Below are positions 30,301-41,644 of a stretch of DNA of 49,692 nucleotides, in pieces. The DNA comes from Phaeoceros laevis (lineage: Eukaryota; Anthocerotophyta; Anthocerotopsida; Notothyladales). Made by a program: the position numbers and the translations under genes. Under the pieces are notes generated by a model that was not told where the DNA came from, ran no database searches, and saw nothing but the letters and a program-made list of their open reading frames with translations. Positions within the stretch are counted from its first letter, which is position 1, and every line of letters begins with the position of its first letter. The stretch spans positions 155,668 through 205,359 of the forward strand of contig JBNGIQ010008712.1 in the NCBI GenBank assembly GCA_049999765.1, in the 5' to 3' direction.

Positions 30301-31721
30301 TTGAAGGTCTCCGAGTCCTGTATGAAGGGAGTAGAAGAGCAAAATCGGAGCTTGCAAGAAGATCTGAGAAGAGAGAGGACGAGAATACAGGACATGCAGC
30401 AAGACTTTCAAGATGTTTCGAGACTGGAGAAAAGAGCTGAGTCCCTTGCAAAGCACAACCAGATGTTGCAAGCGCTCCTGGCCATCAAGGAGAAAGCAGT
30501 GTTGGCATCTGGGGAGGAGGTCAAGGAGAAGGAACATCAAGTACGGGAGGCACAGCACACGCAATCTGAAATGCGACAGAGTTTGCAGGTCTGTTGAATC
30601 TGTCTGAGTAGCTATTGATCTTCTCAACTTTGTCCTCAAGGCAGCATTTTAGACATGTTTTAAAGCTTGCTGTGTGATTTTTCCAGGTTTCTGCACGACA
30701 GCTTTATATCATGAATGAAAGGGTAGAGATCATGGCAAGCAAGTTGCAGGAGCGAGAATCCCAAATTGTAAGTGCAAGAAAGGAGTGCGAACAAAGGGAA
30801 GAAGTAATCCGGGGACTTGAACAGAATCTTAGCGAACTGGCAAGACAAGTGGATAGTCAAAATGCACGTATTCAAAGGCTGACTGGGAACAATGAAGAGT
30901 TATTCAGGTTGTACCATGAGAAAGGAAGGGAGATAGAGGAACTGCAGCACAAACTGCTCCAGGAAATTGAGGGCAAGCTGGAGTGCGAGCAACAAATCGA
31001 ACAGGTACTGACTTTGCCAGGGTACGCTGCAAATGTAGATACTGTCTTGAGTTTTTGTTGAGAGATACAAGGCTGTCCACCTTTTTTGCTTGTTGATTGA
31101 CGGAGGACTGTGCCTGGGGTTTGCAGCTTAAAGAAACCATTAAGGACCTGAAGAATGAGGTGAAGTCTCAAGAGCTGAACTGCAAGGTTCTGAGGGACAA
31201 GCTTTTCTCACGAGAAGCCGACATTGAAGAGAACAACAAAGAAGTTTCGTTGTTAGTGCAGAGGCGTGACTGGTTGCAGAATGAACTTCAGCAGTGCAAG
31301 AAGCTGCATAGTGATGCTGCCCGAAAAGTGGAGCTTCTTGATCACCAGGTTTCTGTTTACCCTTTGCACACTTTTGCCTTCCCTCCACGTGGGCTGTTCT
31401 GGTCGGTGACTTGTCTCGCTTGGCTTCACTCACGACAGCTTGTTGGCAATGCAGGTGAAGGAACTGGAAGGACAATTAGCGGCATCGCAGACAGAAGCCG
31501 AGAGCCGCTCGAAGGAGCTCAGCACATTGCGCGAAGAGCTTCCGGTGATCACCAAGGAGAGGGACAGCATGCAGCAGGAGGCAGAAGAGATGGGTAGAGA
31601 AGCCCTGAGAATGAGCGCTGAGGTGGAAGTGTTAAGACGGAAGGTACAACAGCTCGATGAGGACGTAATGGTGAAGGAAGGGCAAATCTCAATATTGCGT
31701 GGAAACTACGAGGTAGCATGA
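27312..31721 (+). CDS. Large coiled-coil protein, plant family of unknown function
   Basis: Five exons (27312-27886, 28047-30588, 30687-31004, 31127-31348, 31455-31721) with consistent phases give 1307 residues. The N-terminus MRKIFPLKPAAAGAND recalls plant coiled-coil proteins that begin MKKLFFF; this is a memory-based resemblance. Residues about 20-410 are Ser/Pro/Arg-rich and disordered-looking. From about QVSMLAGEKALLEDQFDLLT onward nearly the whole protein is heptad-rich Glu/Lys/Leu/Gln coiled coil (MEWRLKMQQRLRRMHEEKK, RLQQLCQDHEKSIHGLRQAM, QVDSQNARIQRLTGNNEELF). No motor head or other enzyme domain is seen, so kinesin or myosin is excluded. It is probably a cytoskeletal or scaffold protein by inference only. 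The end is taken at TGA 31719-31721, although GAG|GTAGCA just before it could also be a splice donor. Confidence 0.75.
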
Positions 31722-32164
31722 CAACATTGAGGTGGTCAAGGTGCCAACATCGCCTGTATTCTACATTTTTGAAGCAAAGCTTCCCGAGCAATGAGCCCGT
31801 TTCTTGTCACCCCACCTGTATGAAAGCCCACCAAGGTAGGTTAGGTAGGCCCAACTGGTTTGCTATGTAGGTCATATTTTCATCATACAAGCTTGTACAG
31901 TACGTTCCAAGGACTGGATAATTGAAGCTCCATGGAGTCGATGATTGTTTCTAGTAAGCAAGTGTGAAGGGCAAGCTGGTGGGAAGTTCCACTCGGAACA
32001 CACTGGTTTAATAGGGTATTGTCTATTATGTGCTTCCAACTTCCAAGGCTTCAGAACTTCGCTAGGTTGAAACGCCTAGAGTGACGACAGACCTTTTCGA
32101 CGATTTTGTAACTCAGGGAGGTCATATTCCTCCCTTGCTTCAACCCCTAAACGACACACGATCC
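31722..32164. other. Intergenic, no gene seen
   Basis: Presumed 3' flank of the coiled-coil gene. No repeat or coding signal recognised before the tandem repeats at 32165. Confidence 0.4.
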
Positions 32165-32440
32165 TTTTTGGGCCTGTTCCGTTCGTATCTTTTTGGGTAT
32201 CTTTTTGGGCCTGTTCCGTTCGTATCCTTTTTGGGCCTGTTCCGTTCGTATCCTTTTTGGGCCTGTTCCGTTCGTAGGCGCCCGCCTCGTTCCCGGCCTT
32301 CGGGTTACTTCTTTGTACTCTACATGAGTTCGTAGGCGCCCGCCTCGTTCCCGGCCTTTGGGGAAGTAACCCGGTTTCTACTGGGCGCCTCGTTCCCGGC
32401 CTTTGGGGAAGTAACCCGGTTTCTACTCTACATGAGTTTC
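32165..32440 (+). repeat. Two adjoining tandem repeats (26 bp and ~50 bp units)
   Basis: First, CTTTTTGGGCCTGTTCCGTT, then CGTATC(C), is repeated about four times (32165-32280). Then GGCGCC.CCTCGTTCCCGGCC, TTTGGGGAAGTAACCCGG and TTTCTACT is repeated about three times (32276-32437). A 125-codon minus-strand frame crossing it (GPKRI, QRPGTRR repeats) is a by-product. Confidence 0.85.
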
Positions 32441-33032
32441 GGTTTCGTATCAAGGCTCGGAATTAGGCTCGGAATTAGGATGGGGTGTCGGGCCCGCGAT
32501 TTTCTTTTGTGTGGTGTCGTTTAGGGTTAAACGGCATAAATTTTCCCCAAGATGTTCGTTATCACCAGGTGATGGAAGGTCACAAGCGATGCTGTTCTTC
32601 AGTTCAGCAAGTGTGTCAATCAGCTTGCATTTCGGCAAGGGTGCTAAATTAATGCACTAATTCTATGGTCTCTTTATCAACAGTGCACTTTCCGGCAACC
32701 AGTTGTGATCAAGGGGCCTTATGCTCACCAGAGGGCTCAATGGGGTCACTGCAAACTGATGACCCAGTAGTGTCACAATTCTTCATTCCGCGGGAGATGC
32801 TGCCCAAGATCCCTTCTCGCTTTCAAATTCTACAGCATCGAAGTCCTCTTTTCATCAGCTCCGTATTGCATTGGTCGCGAACATACTTCAATAAATAAAA
32901 ACCCCCGCACTTTGCGTCCTGCATCTCTGTTCCCGGCCACTGCACCTATATAGATGATCCATAGAGATGATCTTACCTTCATAGTTTATTCGGCGGATAA
33001 AATTTGAACAATCCATGATACAAGAGGCAGAG
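32441..33032. other. Intergenic, no gene seen
   Basis: Probably includes the 3' untranslated region of the minus-strand kinase. AATAAA-like signals lie near 32890 on the plus strand only. Nothing else recognised. Confidence 0.35.
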
Positions 33033-34983
33033 CTATTGTATTCTTTTCTTCTCCAGCAGCGTTTGCAGCAACTCAGAAGCATCTTGAGCAGCCACCAACA
33101 GCTCAGTCTGCAATGGGGCCGACTGCAGTCCTCCCTCCAGTTTCGATTCAGACAAAATCTTTAATACTGTGCTCGAAGAAGCTACATTACGACCTGCGCC
33201 ACACCCCATTGCAGTAGCAGCTCCCACCGCATTTGCCAATGCAAGGGTTGTCGAGACAGACACTCCACGGGTGTATCCAAGAACAATAGCAGCTGCAAAG
33301 CTGTCCCCACAACCAACAGTGTCCTTGACATCCACCTAAGAAAGCACAAGGAAAGATAGGAAACGAATTATGAAATGCACTGAATCAGGTCTTGCTCACC
33401 ACTTATCCCTCCAACTCAAGACGATGTAAGACAATTACCTTAAAACCAGGAGCTTCACACAATCCATCTGTAGTTGCGAGCAAACATCCCCTTTCACCCA
33501 GTTTTACCACAACCCATTTTGCAATTGGATTCTTGTGAAGAAGGGCAATAGCAGCACATCTTGGATCTGACAGCGTTGTCAGCGCTTCTGCCTGAAGGCC
33601 CGCTCAATCAGTTCAGTGAGCTACTATGAACAGTGGAAACCGAAACAGATTTTACAACGCACACAAGAGCCTAGCAAGCCAGCGTTGGTTTGTATTCATG
33701 CTCTCCGACTGTCCTCAACAAAAGGGACTTCTACATCTATGTTGAACACGAAGGAAAGCTGCATGAGAATTTAGTACCTCATCATCAGTTACTAGAATAA
33801 CATCGGACATGCTCAAAAGCCTGTGCAGTGACTGCTGCTGATCCAAACTACCTTTCGCAAGGGCTTTGCCCCTGGGCCCCGGATCAAAGAAGATAGCAGA
33901 CCCTGCATCACGAGCTTGTTTGATAGTGTCTAGAACGGCCAGAGGTGAGAGCTCATCATATATGAATCCGTTGCAAAAAATTGCCCTTGCTCTGTGGAAC
34001 AAATCATCAGCTTGAGAAGGTAAGCGTCCCAGCTTATTGAACAGAGGAGTCTGATTGTAATCATATCGGCTGCAACAAGGCAATTGCAGGAGGCTTTAGT
34101 GGAAGCAGAGTACATAAAAAAAATTTCTTCACGACGACAAACCCACGCTTGCCCCTACTCCTAACACAGCCAGATACCTATGCGGTCTCTAAGAATCCTT
34201 GCTTACCTGCAGAATTCGTGCCTACTCTGTGGATCAACAAGCACCCAGCAGACAAGGGTGTCAGCTTCATGACCTTCTCCTAATGCACAGCCATCGTCAC
34301 TTTGAATACCAACCAGGTCCACTCCCTCCTTTACCAAAACTTGATGCAGAAAATGACCAAATTTCTCCTGCCCTACGTGCCCTAGTGCCACACATTGCAT
34401 TCCAAGTCTTGCTGCCGCAATAGCAACATTGCTGTTTCCACCTGCTTCCCAACAGTTCTGCAAAGACGTAATGAGCGAAGCTTACTTCCACCTGTCATGT
34501 CCCACCTTCCTTCTTGCTACCAACCGAGAGATTACACAAACTGGTAACACTCACCTCGTCAGGAGGAGATGCACTCAAATCTTGCACGAAGCTCTGCTTG
34601 GCTTTCGAGGATGGCTGAGGCAGTTCTGGCACCTTAAGCACAATGTCCACGCACAAATTTGATAGGGTCACAAGGTCTACGCTCCTAGTTTTGAGCAGAC
34701 CGTCCACGCAGTCCTTTCTGCTGTCAATAAGCTTGCCCAAACCTGTATCAACAGCTTGGGTGCTACCTGACACATGTAACACACATTGGACATGGCGGCC
34801 TGGAGCTCCAGCGGCCTGCAGCGGGCATGGTGGCCTTGGAGGGGCAGTCTGAACGGCCAGCTGCCTGGACTGGGCATGGCGACCAGATGTGACCTGGAGT
34901 GGAGTTGGGAGAACTGGAGCAGACCTAGCTAGCATGCCGGGGTCTGGTAGTCTGGCGGGCATTCTCAGCATTACGGCAGCCAT
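33033..34983 (-). CDS. PfkB-family carbohydrate kinase, pseudouridine-kinase-like
   Basis: Five exons on the minus strand (34983-34555, 34457-34207, 34069-33778, 33591-33439, 33335-33033) with matching phases give 475 residues. Ribokinase-fold landmarks are TLSNLCVDIVLKVPELP (strand 1), WEAGGNSNVAIAAARLG (substrate loop), ALGHVGQEKFGHFLHQVL, FFDPGPRGKAL, VILVTDDE, and VDVKDTVGCGDSFAAAIVLG holding the GCGD anion hole and catalytic Asp. ANAVGAATAMGCGAGRN completes the nucleotide pocket. The layout matches the plant protein known in Arabidopsis as PUKI, which phosphorylates pseudouridine in peroxisomes; substrate identity here is inferred. No C-terminal SKL-type signal (ends KKRIQ) and no clear PTS2. 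The first ~90 residues are Pro/Arg-rich and lie in GGCATGG-repetitive DNA, so the true N-terminus may differ. Confidence 0.85.
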
Positions 34984-36565
34984 GGAGGGCCTGGCGGCTT
35001 GGCGGACCTAGATCGGATCCGGGCGGACCTGGTGGTGGAGCTGAGGGCATGGCTTCGGCTGCGCTGCAGCTGCAGAGGGGGTCGCACTAGGCCACAGGCG
35101 GCCTAGCGGACAGGGTCCAGGCATAGCGGGCATGGCGTACTAGCAGCGAGCATGGCGGTGGCATAATTAGGCGGTCTGAAGGGGCATGGACGCTTCAGTC
35201 TTGACTTGGCGGGTCAAGCGGTCTACGAGAGGCAGGGGAGAGTGGCAGTTTGGAGGCTTGCGCGCGGGGCGGAAGATGGCGGCCCGGGCTGCGGCCTGGT
35301 GGCCTAGCTGACGCATTGGAGAGAGAGGGGATGGCGGCTGTGAAGGTAAGGGCCTGCCTGGGAAGCGGTGGAGCTGCTGCAAGCTGTACGCCTCCTCGAC
35401 ATCAGTTCCAGCAGGCTGGAGATGCCCTCCACAAGCCCTGCAATAGCTTGGAGCCTTGGGAAGACACTCCCCCAAGACACTCCTCCTGCAGGTTGAAACT
35501 GTGATCGACAGAGATGGGTCGGTAAAGGAATCTGAAGGAGCCAGAGGGGCAGGGTGTATAGCCACTTGCAAAGCAATCATATCAGTGCTTTTGCTGGCAA
35601 GAAAGGAGCCATGAAGAGGGATTCTGTGGCTCCACGAGCGATCCATGCCCACGCATTGAGTGCGTTTCTGGTTAGGAGTGGGCTCAATGCTCCAACTGGA
35701 GAGAGGCTATGGGACAACTTGTTGCAAACAAGCTGACGGCTCATGCGGGCCAAAGCTGTTGGCTGGGATGTTCCAGCAGCTTGGACTGTACTGGAGGAAT
35801 CGTTCAAGGCAATATCAAAATCAGAGATTTGTGTTGGCTCCTTTGAAATTGGAGTTTTGAAATCCATGAGCTTCGAAGAGCAAGAATGCTTTAGCTGAAG
35901 GCAAGAAAAACTGGAACATACAGAGTCTAGATGAAGGCTGCCGTTGCGGAGAGGGAACTAGGAAGTCATGGACAGCAGAACTCTCTGCTTGAAGGGGGAG
36001 TGACGAGATTCCTGAACTGGAGTTGCGGGGCCACAGCTTGAGTTGAGGTTTGGACTGCCAAGCTCTGATGTAACTAGGCAAGATTCCGCATTGGAATTTG
36101 AAATACGAAGGAAAGCTCCTTCACAAGGCTGTGAGAAACCGCCGTGTGGAGGAGGAATATGGTATGGTACCTCGGTAGATTACGAGGGCACTCGAAGAGC
36201 GTGGCGGAATCCGGCAATCGTAATGGACCCGAGCAGTGCTGTTGAGACACCCTAAACCTCCTTCGGTAAAAAGAGCCATGCGTGACCTGCACGACCCAGC
36301 GCCCCGGTAAAGAAGTTAGTTCACTAGCGGAGGTTAGCAGGTCAAACGTTGACCTGCAAACCTGGCGCGCCGGTACTGGTGCAACGGCTCAGGGGTTGCA
36401 GCTAGTCCCTCAGGGGTTTTGGGTTTTGCGCTTCCTACTGGTGTGTCGGCGGTGCTGCTATGCAGGGCTGTAAACCCTTCACATGCCAAAGGACCAGATT
36501 CAAGTAGGCCCTTGCCGAGCCCCGCGCGTGCTGCTACAGCTGCAAGTTCACCACGCCTTCGTGCA
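34984..36565. other. GC-rich repetitive upstream region; possible retroelement debris
   Basis: 34990-35330 is rich in GGCATGG/GCGGCC words with no frame worth keeping. 35570-36080 is open for short stretches on the minus strand with no family features. Near 36050 the minus strand has ACATCAGAGC, reminiscent of the TATCAGAGC primer-binding site of plant copia elements, but no LTR pair was found. The TIM13 leader lies at the right end, with a 15-codon upstream frame at 36460-36507. Confidence 0.3.
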
Positions 36566-37290
36566 ATGGACAGCTTCACCTCTTCTCCGCCAGCGTCGGG
36601 TGGACTTTCCAATGATGCGATAATGGAGCAAATGAAGGTGCACCTAGCCCAAGCTCAGGCACAAGAATTCTTTACGGTGAGCGCCTCTGGCACTCTGACC
36701 AGGAAGCAAGGATAAATTGAAGGAGCCCTTAGTTTCATGGTTTATGCTTCCAATGGTTCACGGTCAAAATCTGTCATCATTTATAAGATTTTTGCTGGTG
36801 GCGGAGCTAGTGAGCATTGCGGACTAAATTGCAGGCGCGAATGCCAGGTTGCTTAGCTATGCTTCCTGATGGACTGGATTGGGCTCAAGTCTCCTTTTTG
36901 TCATTGATGAGGAAACAGGCAGTAATCCGTCTTAGAAAAGGAAGATGCTTGAGTGGAGGGTTTACAGAGAGGGTCATCTCTTTCACGGTCTTCTGTGCTT
37001 TGCACCCGCAAATTTCCTATCTCGGTTGTGACTAGCTATTGCTGGAGACTGTTCCAACTTGTGCTAGGGCAATTCTGGCAGCTTAAGTGCGAGTAGTGTT
37101 TGGATTTCACCAATCGTGGTTTTGATGGGTGGTGCAGACTTTGAGGGAGAAATGCTTTCAGAAATGCGTCCCAAAGCCTAGCAGTAGTCTCAGTGGCAAC
37201 GAAAGCAGCTGTGTGTCAAGATGTGTGGAACGTTACATTGAGGCCACAGGTATTGTGAGCAAGGCGATTTTCCAAGCTCTGCCTAGGTAG
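36566..37290 (+). CDS. TIM13: TIM13, small Tim chaperone of the mitochondrial intermembrane space
   Basis: Two exons, 36566-36676 and 37138-37290, join at phase 0 across a 461-bp intron and give 87 residues, the same length as the plant protein. Exon 1 encodes MDSFTSSPPASGGLSNDAIM, then EQMKVHLAQAQAQEFFT. Exon 2 encodes TLREKCFQKCVPKPSSSLSG, then NESSCVSRCVERYIEATGIV. The twin CX3C motifs (CFQKC and CVSRC, 14 residues apart) are the family signature; they form two disulfides after Mia40 oxidation. TIM8-TIM13 escorts hydrophobic precursors to the inner membrane. Exon 2 has no ATG of its own, so simple open-frame searches overlook it. Confidence 0.95.
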
Positions 37291-38001
37291 CATATCATGA
37301 GACTAGACACTTGGTCGCTGAGTCTAATATCTTTCCGTATCGACGGTGGAATGTCCGGCCGGGCTAACGATGTGATGCTGAAAATAGCGTAGTACCTTCT
37401 CATTAGATAGGCGCCTGCGATGAACGATCCTGCTCCTGGGTTTCGATTGCAAATTCTTTGTTTAAAACCTTCACTCGATTGGCAAGTCTCCTGACCAGTG
37501 TCCTCGCATTTACCCTGTGGCGTATTTACCTATGTCCTACATAGCAAGCATGAGGCATTATGTTGCGTGCCTTTGCCCCTTGCGTTTTGCCGGGCATTCG
37601 TCGACTCTCTAGCAGCTGGTCGGTATTGAAATTTTGAAGTTTATGAGAGCCACAATGCCTCAACGAATTTATGAGGCCTGTCCAAAGCTAGGCTCTCTGT
37701 GCAGTGCTCGGTGTGCAATGCTCGAGCTTTAGACAAGTAGGCAGAAAGGCACTTACTAGGTCTACGGCGACTCTACGCAAGAAAAAGCGATCTGGGCGGG
37801 ACGGGAGTCACGGGACACCGTCTTTGTCCGGTGATCCGGTATGTAAGTTTTGGTGCGGCCCTAGCGAAACTCGTGCAGGCGATGGCGGACTTCTGGATTC
37901 TGGATTTGGTGATTTAGCTTGAGCAGGTTTGCAGGTTTGTGATGGCCGGAGACCATCTGACAGGACGTAGAGACTGGTAGCAGAGTTGAAGCGCAGTAGC
38001 G
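37291..38001. other. Intergenic between TIM13 and PEX12
   Basis: 711 bp containing the TIM13 3' flank and PEX12 promoter/leader. No gene, RNA or repeat recognised. Confidence 0.4.
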
Positions 38002-39177
38002 ATGCTGATGCAAGTGGGAGGAGAGGGCTTCCGCCCCACTTTTTTCGAGATGGCAGCCGCGCAGCACTTGCCTGGGAGCCTGCGCGCTGCCCTGCTGTAT
38101 GCACTTGGTGTAATGGCCCAGAGGAGGCCCTTTTTGCACAGAGTGCTTGACTATAGTGACGAGGCCTTTGCTGGACTTATGTTGCTACTGGAGTCCCACA
38201 GTTTGCAGACCAGCGATGGCTCATTCTCTGAGGCGCTCTACGGATTGAGGCGCTCACCGGTGGATGTCACCTCCACTGGCCTGCCCAGCGTCGAGTCCAA
38301 GCGGGAAGCTCTCCCCGCCCGTTTGACAAGGCGCCACCGACTTCAGTGCTTGCTCTTTCTGGTTGGCTTTCCGTATGTCAATTCCAAGCTGCAAGCTGCC
38401 TACAAAAGGCACAGAACTGCTGTGCTGCAGGCGGCACTGTGGGCAACTGGTGATGCGGAAATCCTGGACAGAGAAGGCTCTGAATTCATGTCGGATGTGA
38501 CCACAACGCAGCAGTTTGGGCAGAATGCTTCCTTGCTTCAGCGTGTGAGGACTAAGTGGAACTCTTTGCTAGCGTGGTGTTACCCTTGGATTTTGGCCAC
38601 TGGAGAAGGCGTTTCATTTGCATACCAGCTTCTGTTTCTGTTGAATGTCATTCCCTACTACAGTCCGGCTCTGCATGTGATGAGACTTGTTGTGAGGAGG
38701 ACAACTGGGCAGGAGCTTATGGAGGGCAACAAGCACGTTGTAGAGAGCAGGGAACGTGAATTGGGGAGAATTCAGGGGCCTCCTTTGCTACAGACTCTGC
38801 AGCGAGGGTTTCTACGCTCGGTTTATGGCATGTTGGATTATGCACAAACAGGGCTGATTGGCACGGTTTTCCTGTTCAAGATGATGGAGTGGTGGTACCA
38901 GTCGGCGGAACAAAGAGTTGCTGCTCCCACTATTTACCCCCCTCCTCCACCCCCTCCTGCTCCCAAGGTGGCTGCTGACGGCGTTGGACTACCAGTGGAC
39001 AAGCGAGTATGTCCGCTTTGCACACAAAAGCGGACCAACCCGGCTATGGTTGCTGTGTCCGGCTTTGTTTTCTGTTACCCATGTGTTTTCAAGTATGTCT
39101 CTCAATACAAACGGTGTCCTGTCACCCTGGTCCCAGCTGAAGTAGATCAGATTCGACGGCTATACTACGATACGTAG
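38002..39177 (+). CDS. PEX12: PEX12, peroxisomal RING peroxin
   Basis: An intronless frame of 391 residues. It is a subunit of the PEX2-PEX10-PEX12 ubiquitin-ligase channel in the peroxisome membrane that recycles the PEX5 receptor. The start is fixed by the conserved N-terminus MLMQVGGEGFRPTFFEMAAA. Membrane helices include CYPWILATGEGVSFAYQLLF and LDYAQTGLIGTVFLFKMMEW. It then has the typical YPPPPPPPAPK linker and a partial RING with C337, C340, C358, C361 and C372 (CPLC, CYPC, KRCPVT). As in other PEX12 proteins the zinc-ligand set is incomplete. It ends VDQIRRLYYDT as in plants. Confidence 0.97.
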   Translation: MLMQVGGEGFRPTFFEMAAAQHLPGSLRAALLYALGVMAQRRPFLHRVLDYSDEAFAGLMLLLESHSLQTSDGSFSEALYGLRRSPVDVTSTGLPSVESKREALPARLTRRHRLQCLLFLVGFPYVNSKLQAAYKRHRTAVLQAALWATGDAEILDREGSEFMSDVTTTQQFGQNASLLQRVRTKWNSLLAWCYPWILATGEGVSFAYQLLFLLNVIPYYSPALHVMRLVVRRTTGQELMEGNKHVVESRERELGRIQGPPLLQTLQRGFLRSVYGMLDYAQTGLIGTVFLFKMMEWWYQSAEQRVAAPTIYPPPPPPPAPKVAADGVGLPVDKRVCPLCTQKRTNPAMVAVSGFVFCYPCVFKYVSQYKRCPVTLVPAEVDQIRRLYYDT

Positions 39178-40052
39178 ATGTTTATATCGTATCAGAGCCT
39201 CGTGTGATGAGTTGGGACACAGTGTGCTGATCATTGCTGCTATAAGGATTCATTCTCCGTGCGTGGAGTGGTCAAGCATGGCTCATATCAGGTCAGCTGT
39301 CTCATTTTATGATTGCCCTTCTTATGACCTAGGTTGGCATGACAGCGCCTACTGGTTATGCCTCAAGCGCTGTCTGGTAAATCTGAAGGCTATGGAGGTA
39401 GCAGATCCTGCAAGAGAATATAGGCAAAGCAGAGTGTAACCCACAGACTGAGTTCCAGTTTTTGTTTGGCATGTTTTCAGGTATAATTGGGATGGACAGC
39501 AGGTGCAGCTCAAGCTGGTTCAGTTCTCCCAGTGGCGGCAGAAAAGCAGGCAGAGTCCTTCGACAGAATGGAGCTTCAGTTAGTCAGCCCTTGGAACGTT
39601 TGTATGCCTTCAACAACATGGGGCTTCAGTTTAATTCCTTTTAGCAGCATGGATCCTGAATGCTGAATGCCTTAAAACAGCATGGAGCATCAGTGCTGAA
39701 TGAACAATGTCGATATGATCGAAAATGCAGCTCGACGAGAGGATGAGCACTACTAATGAGGAATCACGTCAAAAGAGACATGAGAGCCGTTGATATTGAG
39801 CTGGGCAAAATTTTTCCTAACAATTAGTCCAAACCTTTGTACAGAAGGGTAGCAATCCCTGTGATTAGCTTTGGTAATGCTGGCAAAAATGAAAAATGTA
39901 CGCCGGGTGCTAGACTGCATAAATTGACAGTGACACCCTTGGATCCGCACATCTGTGTCATGATGATGTTGCCAGTAAAAATGTTATATGTGTTGATGAT
40001 GGCCATGAGATTGATAAATTAAATGTCTCTGTGCAACAACGGCAGGTTAGTA
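39178..40052. other. Intergenic, no gene assigned
   Basis: Weak repeats of AACAGCATGGAGC.TCAGT occur at 39540-39710. The minus strand at 39750-40000 is open in two frames but matches nothing I recognise. Confidence 0.35.
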
Positions 40053-40640
40053 CTATCTCCAATGTTGGCAATTGCTAGTGCAGCCACACGATGATGTTGT
40101 GCCCTCAAATATTTGTTGCACACTGTTTTGAAATTCCTGCAGCCGGTTTTCATATGAAACACCAGCATTTTGATTTTTCAGTTCACTCTCTCGGTAGCCG
40201 CATCTCTTCTCCAAAGTGTGAATTAATGCTCTAGTATGTCGAGTCCTAAAACCGCATAAAGCAACATACATTGCTGCTGCTGGGAGATGAGAGGGCCGAT
40301 ATTTCAACATGGAATACTACATCAAACATAATTCCAGCAACAACAGAGCAAGACGATCAAAAGGTCCTTCATCCGGTGATATGCCCTTCATATATTCCTT
40401 CAGAAATGTATAAACTGTAGGAACTGTAAGCTTGTAATCTACTCCCTTAAGCACTAACCGTTCAGCTGCATACAGCTCCTTCCGAGTGTATGGTTGCTCA
40501 GCCATAAACCTTAGAAAACGTGGAACCTGGAATATGAACTCCTATTTTGCTGCTACCATCAATGCAGCTGATGCAATCAAATTCACTCCCTCCTTGTATG
40601 TAAGTTGGGCTGCATAAAAGCGGATCCAAAAGTCAAGAGA
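40053..40640 (-). pseudogene. B-type-like cyclin pseudogene
   Basis: One minus-strand frame carries the end of a cyclin N box (YKEGVNLIASAALMVAAK), then EEFIFQVPRFLRFMAEQPYT, RKELYAAERLVLKGVDYKLT and VPTVYTFLKEYMKGIS. A cyclin C-box-like part follows (LALLLLELCLM, YSMLKYRPSHLPAAAMYVAL, CGYRESELK). It is broken by TAG at 40542-40544, where the family has Tyr (AAK-Y-EE), and by TAG at 40317-40319, where Asp is usual. The frame is otherwise maintained and there are no introns. Sequence upstream of about 40640 no longer aligns to the cyclin box. The missing 5' end and stops point to a processed or decayed copy. Confidence 0.8.
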
Positions 40641-41003
40641 CAACCATATGGCCGACCAAATAAAGCAATTTAGTCTTTCCCAAGCCAGATTGTGGGAAAC
40701 CTCCCATCGACATCCATGCTGAGGAACCAATTTTGAGCTAAAGAGGAGACTTCCGGGCGTTGCAGACGTTTCAAAGCGGCCTGCCATGTTTTTTCTCATC
40801 CACATTCCAAATTCCAATCATATCTTTAAATCATTCGTTCCGAAAGTGATGGAAGTGCTCTGATCTCGCAAACTCAAACCCTAATCACCTACTTCTCGTT
40901 ACACTTAAGGCAGACGCACCTAGTCTACTGGGTCGCAGAAACAAAAAGGGTGATACCGCTTGTGGCCCACAATGAAGTGCTACCAGATGCTATGCTATAT
41001 CTT
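40641..41003. other. Intergenic or degraded 5' part of the cyclin pseudogene
   Basis: Short open pieces exist in all minus frames but switch frame repeatedly. I cannot align them to a cyclin with confidence, and no other gene is seen. Confidence 0.3.
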
Positions 41004-41644
41004 TTAGACTTCTTTCACTAGTCTCTTCGAGTACACATAACAGTCACGTGCTTCAGTTCCGCTGTAGAAATTTCGAAGACGCTCCTTGATGGAAAAACCA
41101 CACTTTTCACAGAAGGCCATAGCTTGATGATCGTTTGTGGGAACATATAGAAAGGCCTCTACAATTCCAAATTTTGTCTCAGCATATCCCAATACGTGCT
41201 TCATCAGCTGGGACCCTGGCAATAAAAAGCATCACATGGAACTGTGCTTCAGTTCAAATTGAACATTTGCAGGGAGCCTGACCACATCGTGAACAAGGTC
41301 AGTGCCGACTCAAATACGGTCTTACCAACTGATTTTCTTCGATATGGTGGGGTCACCTCCAGCGACTGGATGTACAGGTGGTGCCAATGGTCTGCCTTCT
41401 TCAGAACCTGACAGACAATCGACCCAGCCGCCTCCTCACCTGCCTTCACATTCTTTTCGAACTCGGCAATAACGGTGGCAGGTTCAATCAAGTTGTAGTT
41501 CACATCAGCAGGCCTAAACGGAAGGCCTGCATGAGCGTTGTCAGTCACCACCTTATCACGATTTGAACACTCCAAACAAAAACCAATGCTAGTACTACAA
41601 CTGTTGGGACTCAAAGCAGACAGCAGCACTGCAGGTTGATGCAC
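41004..41644 (-). CDS. GNAT acetyltransferase domain 2 (NAA50-like), possibly fused to domain 1
   Basis: Two exons, 41644-41336 and 41225-41004, join at phase 1. The GNAT fold is evident: EPATVIAEFEKNVKAGEEAA, GSIVCQVLKK, then HLYIQSLEVTPPYRRKSVG (strand 4 and the acetyl-CoA loop), FLYVPTNDHQAMAFCEKCGF and CYVYSKR. The R-R-K-S-V-G loop lacks the first glycine of the usual RGxGIG. There is no in-frame ATG before the domain; the frame begins right after an acceptor (TTCTTAG at 41645). It is therefore either the 3' half of a gene shared with domain 1, or a pseudogene. Closest remembered family is plant NAA50/San-type N-acetyltransferases. Confidence 0.65.

Noticed and set aside
32076-32453. A 125-codon minus-strand frame rich in GPKRI and QRPGTRR
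   Set aside because: It is translated tandem repeat, repeating in step with the DNA units.
36040-36260. ACATCAGAGC on the minus strand next to TG...CA ends, suggesting a copia LTR and primer-binding site
   Set aside because: No second LTR, no gag/pol frames, and the match to the primer-binding site is short.
39750-40020. Overlapping open frames on both strands
   Set aside because: No family recognised on either strand and no splice context; left as intergenic.
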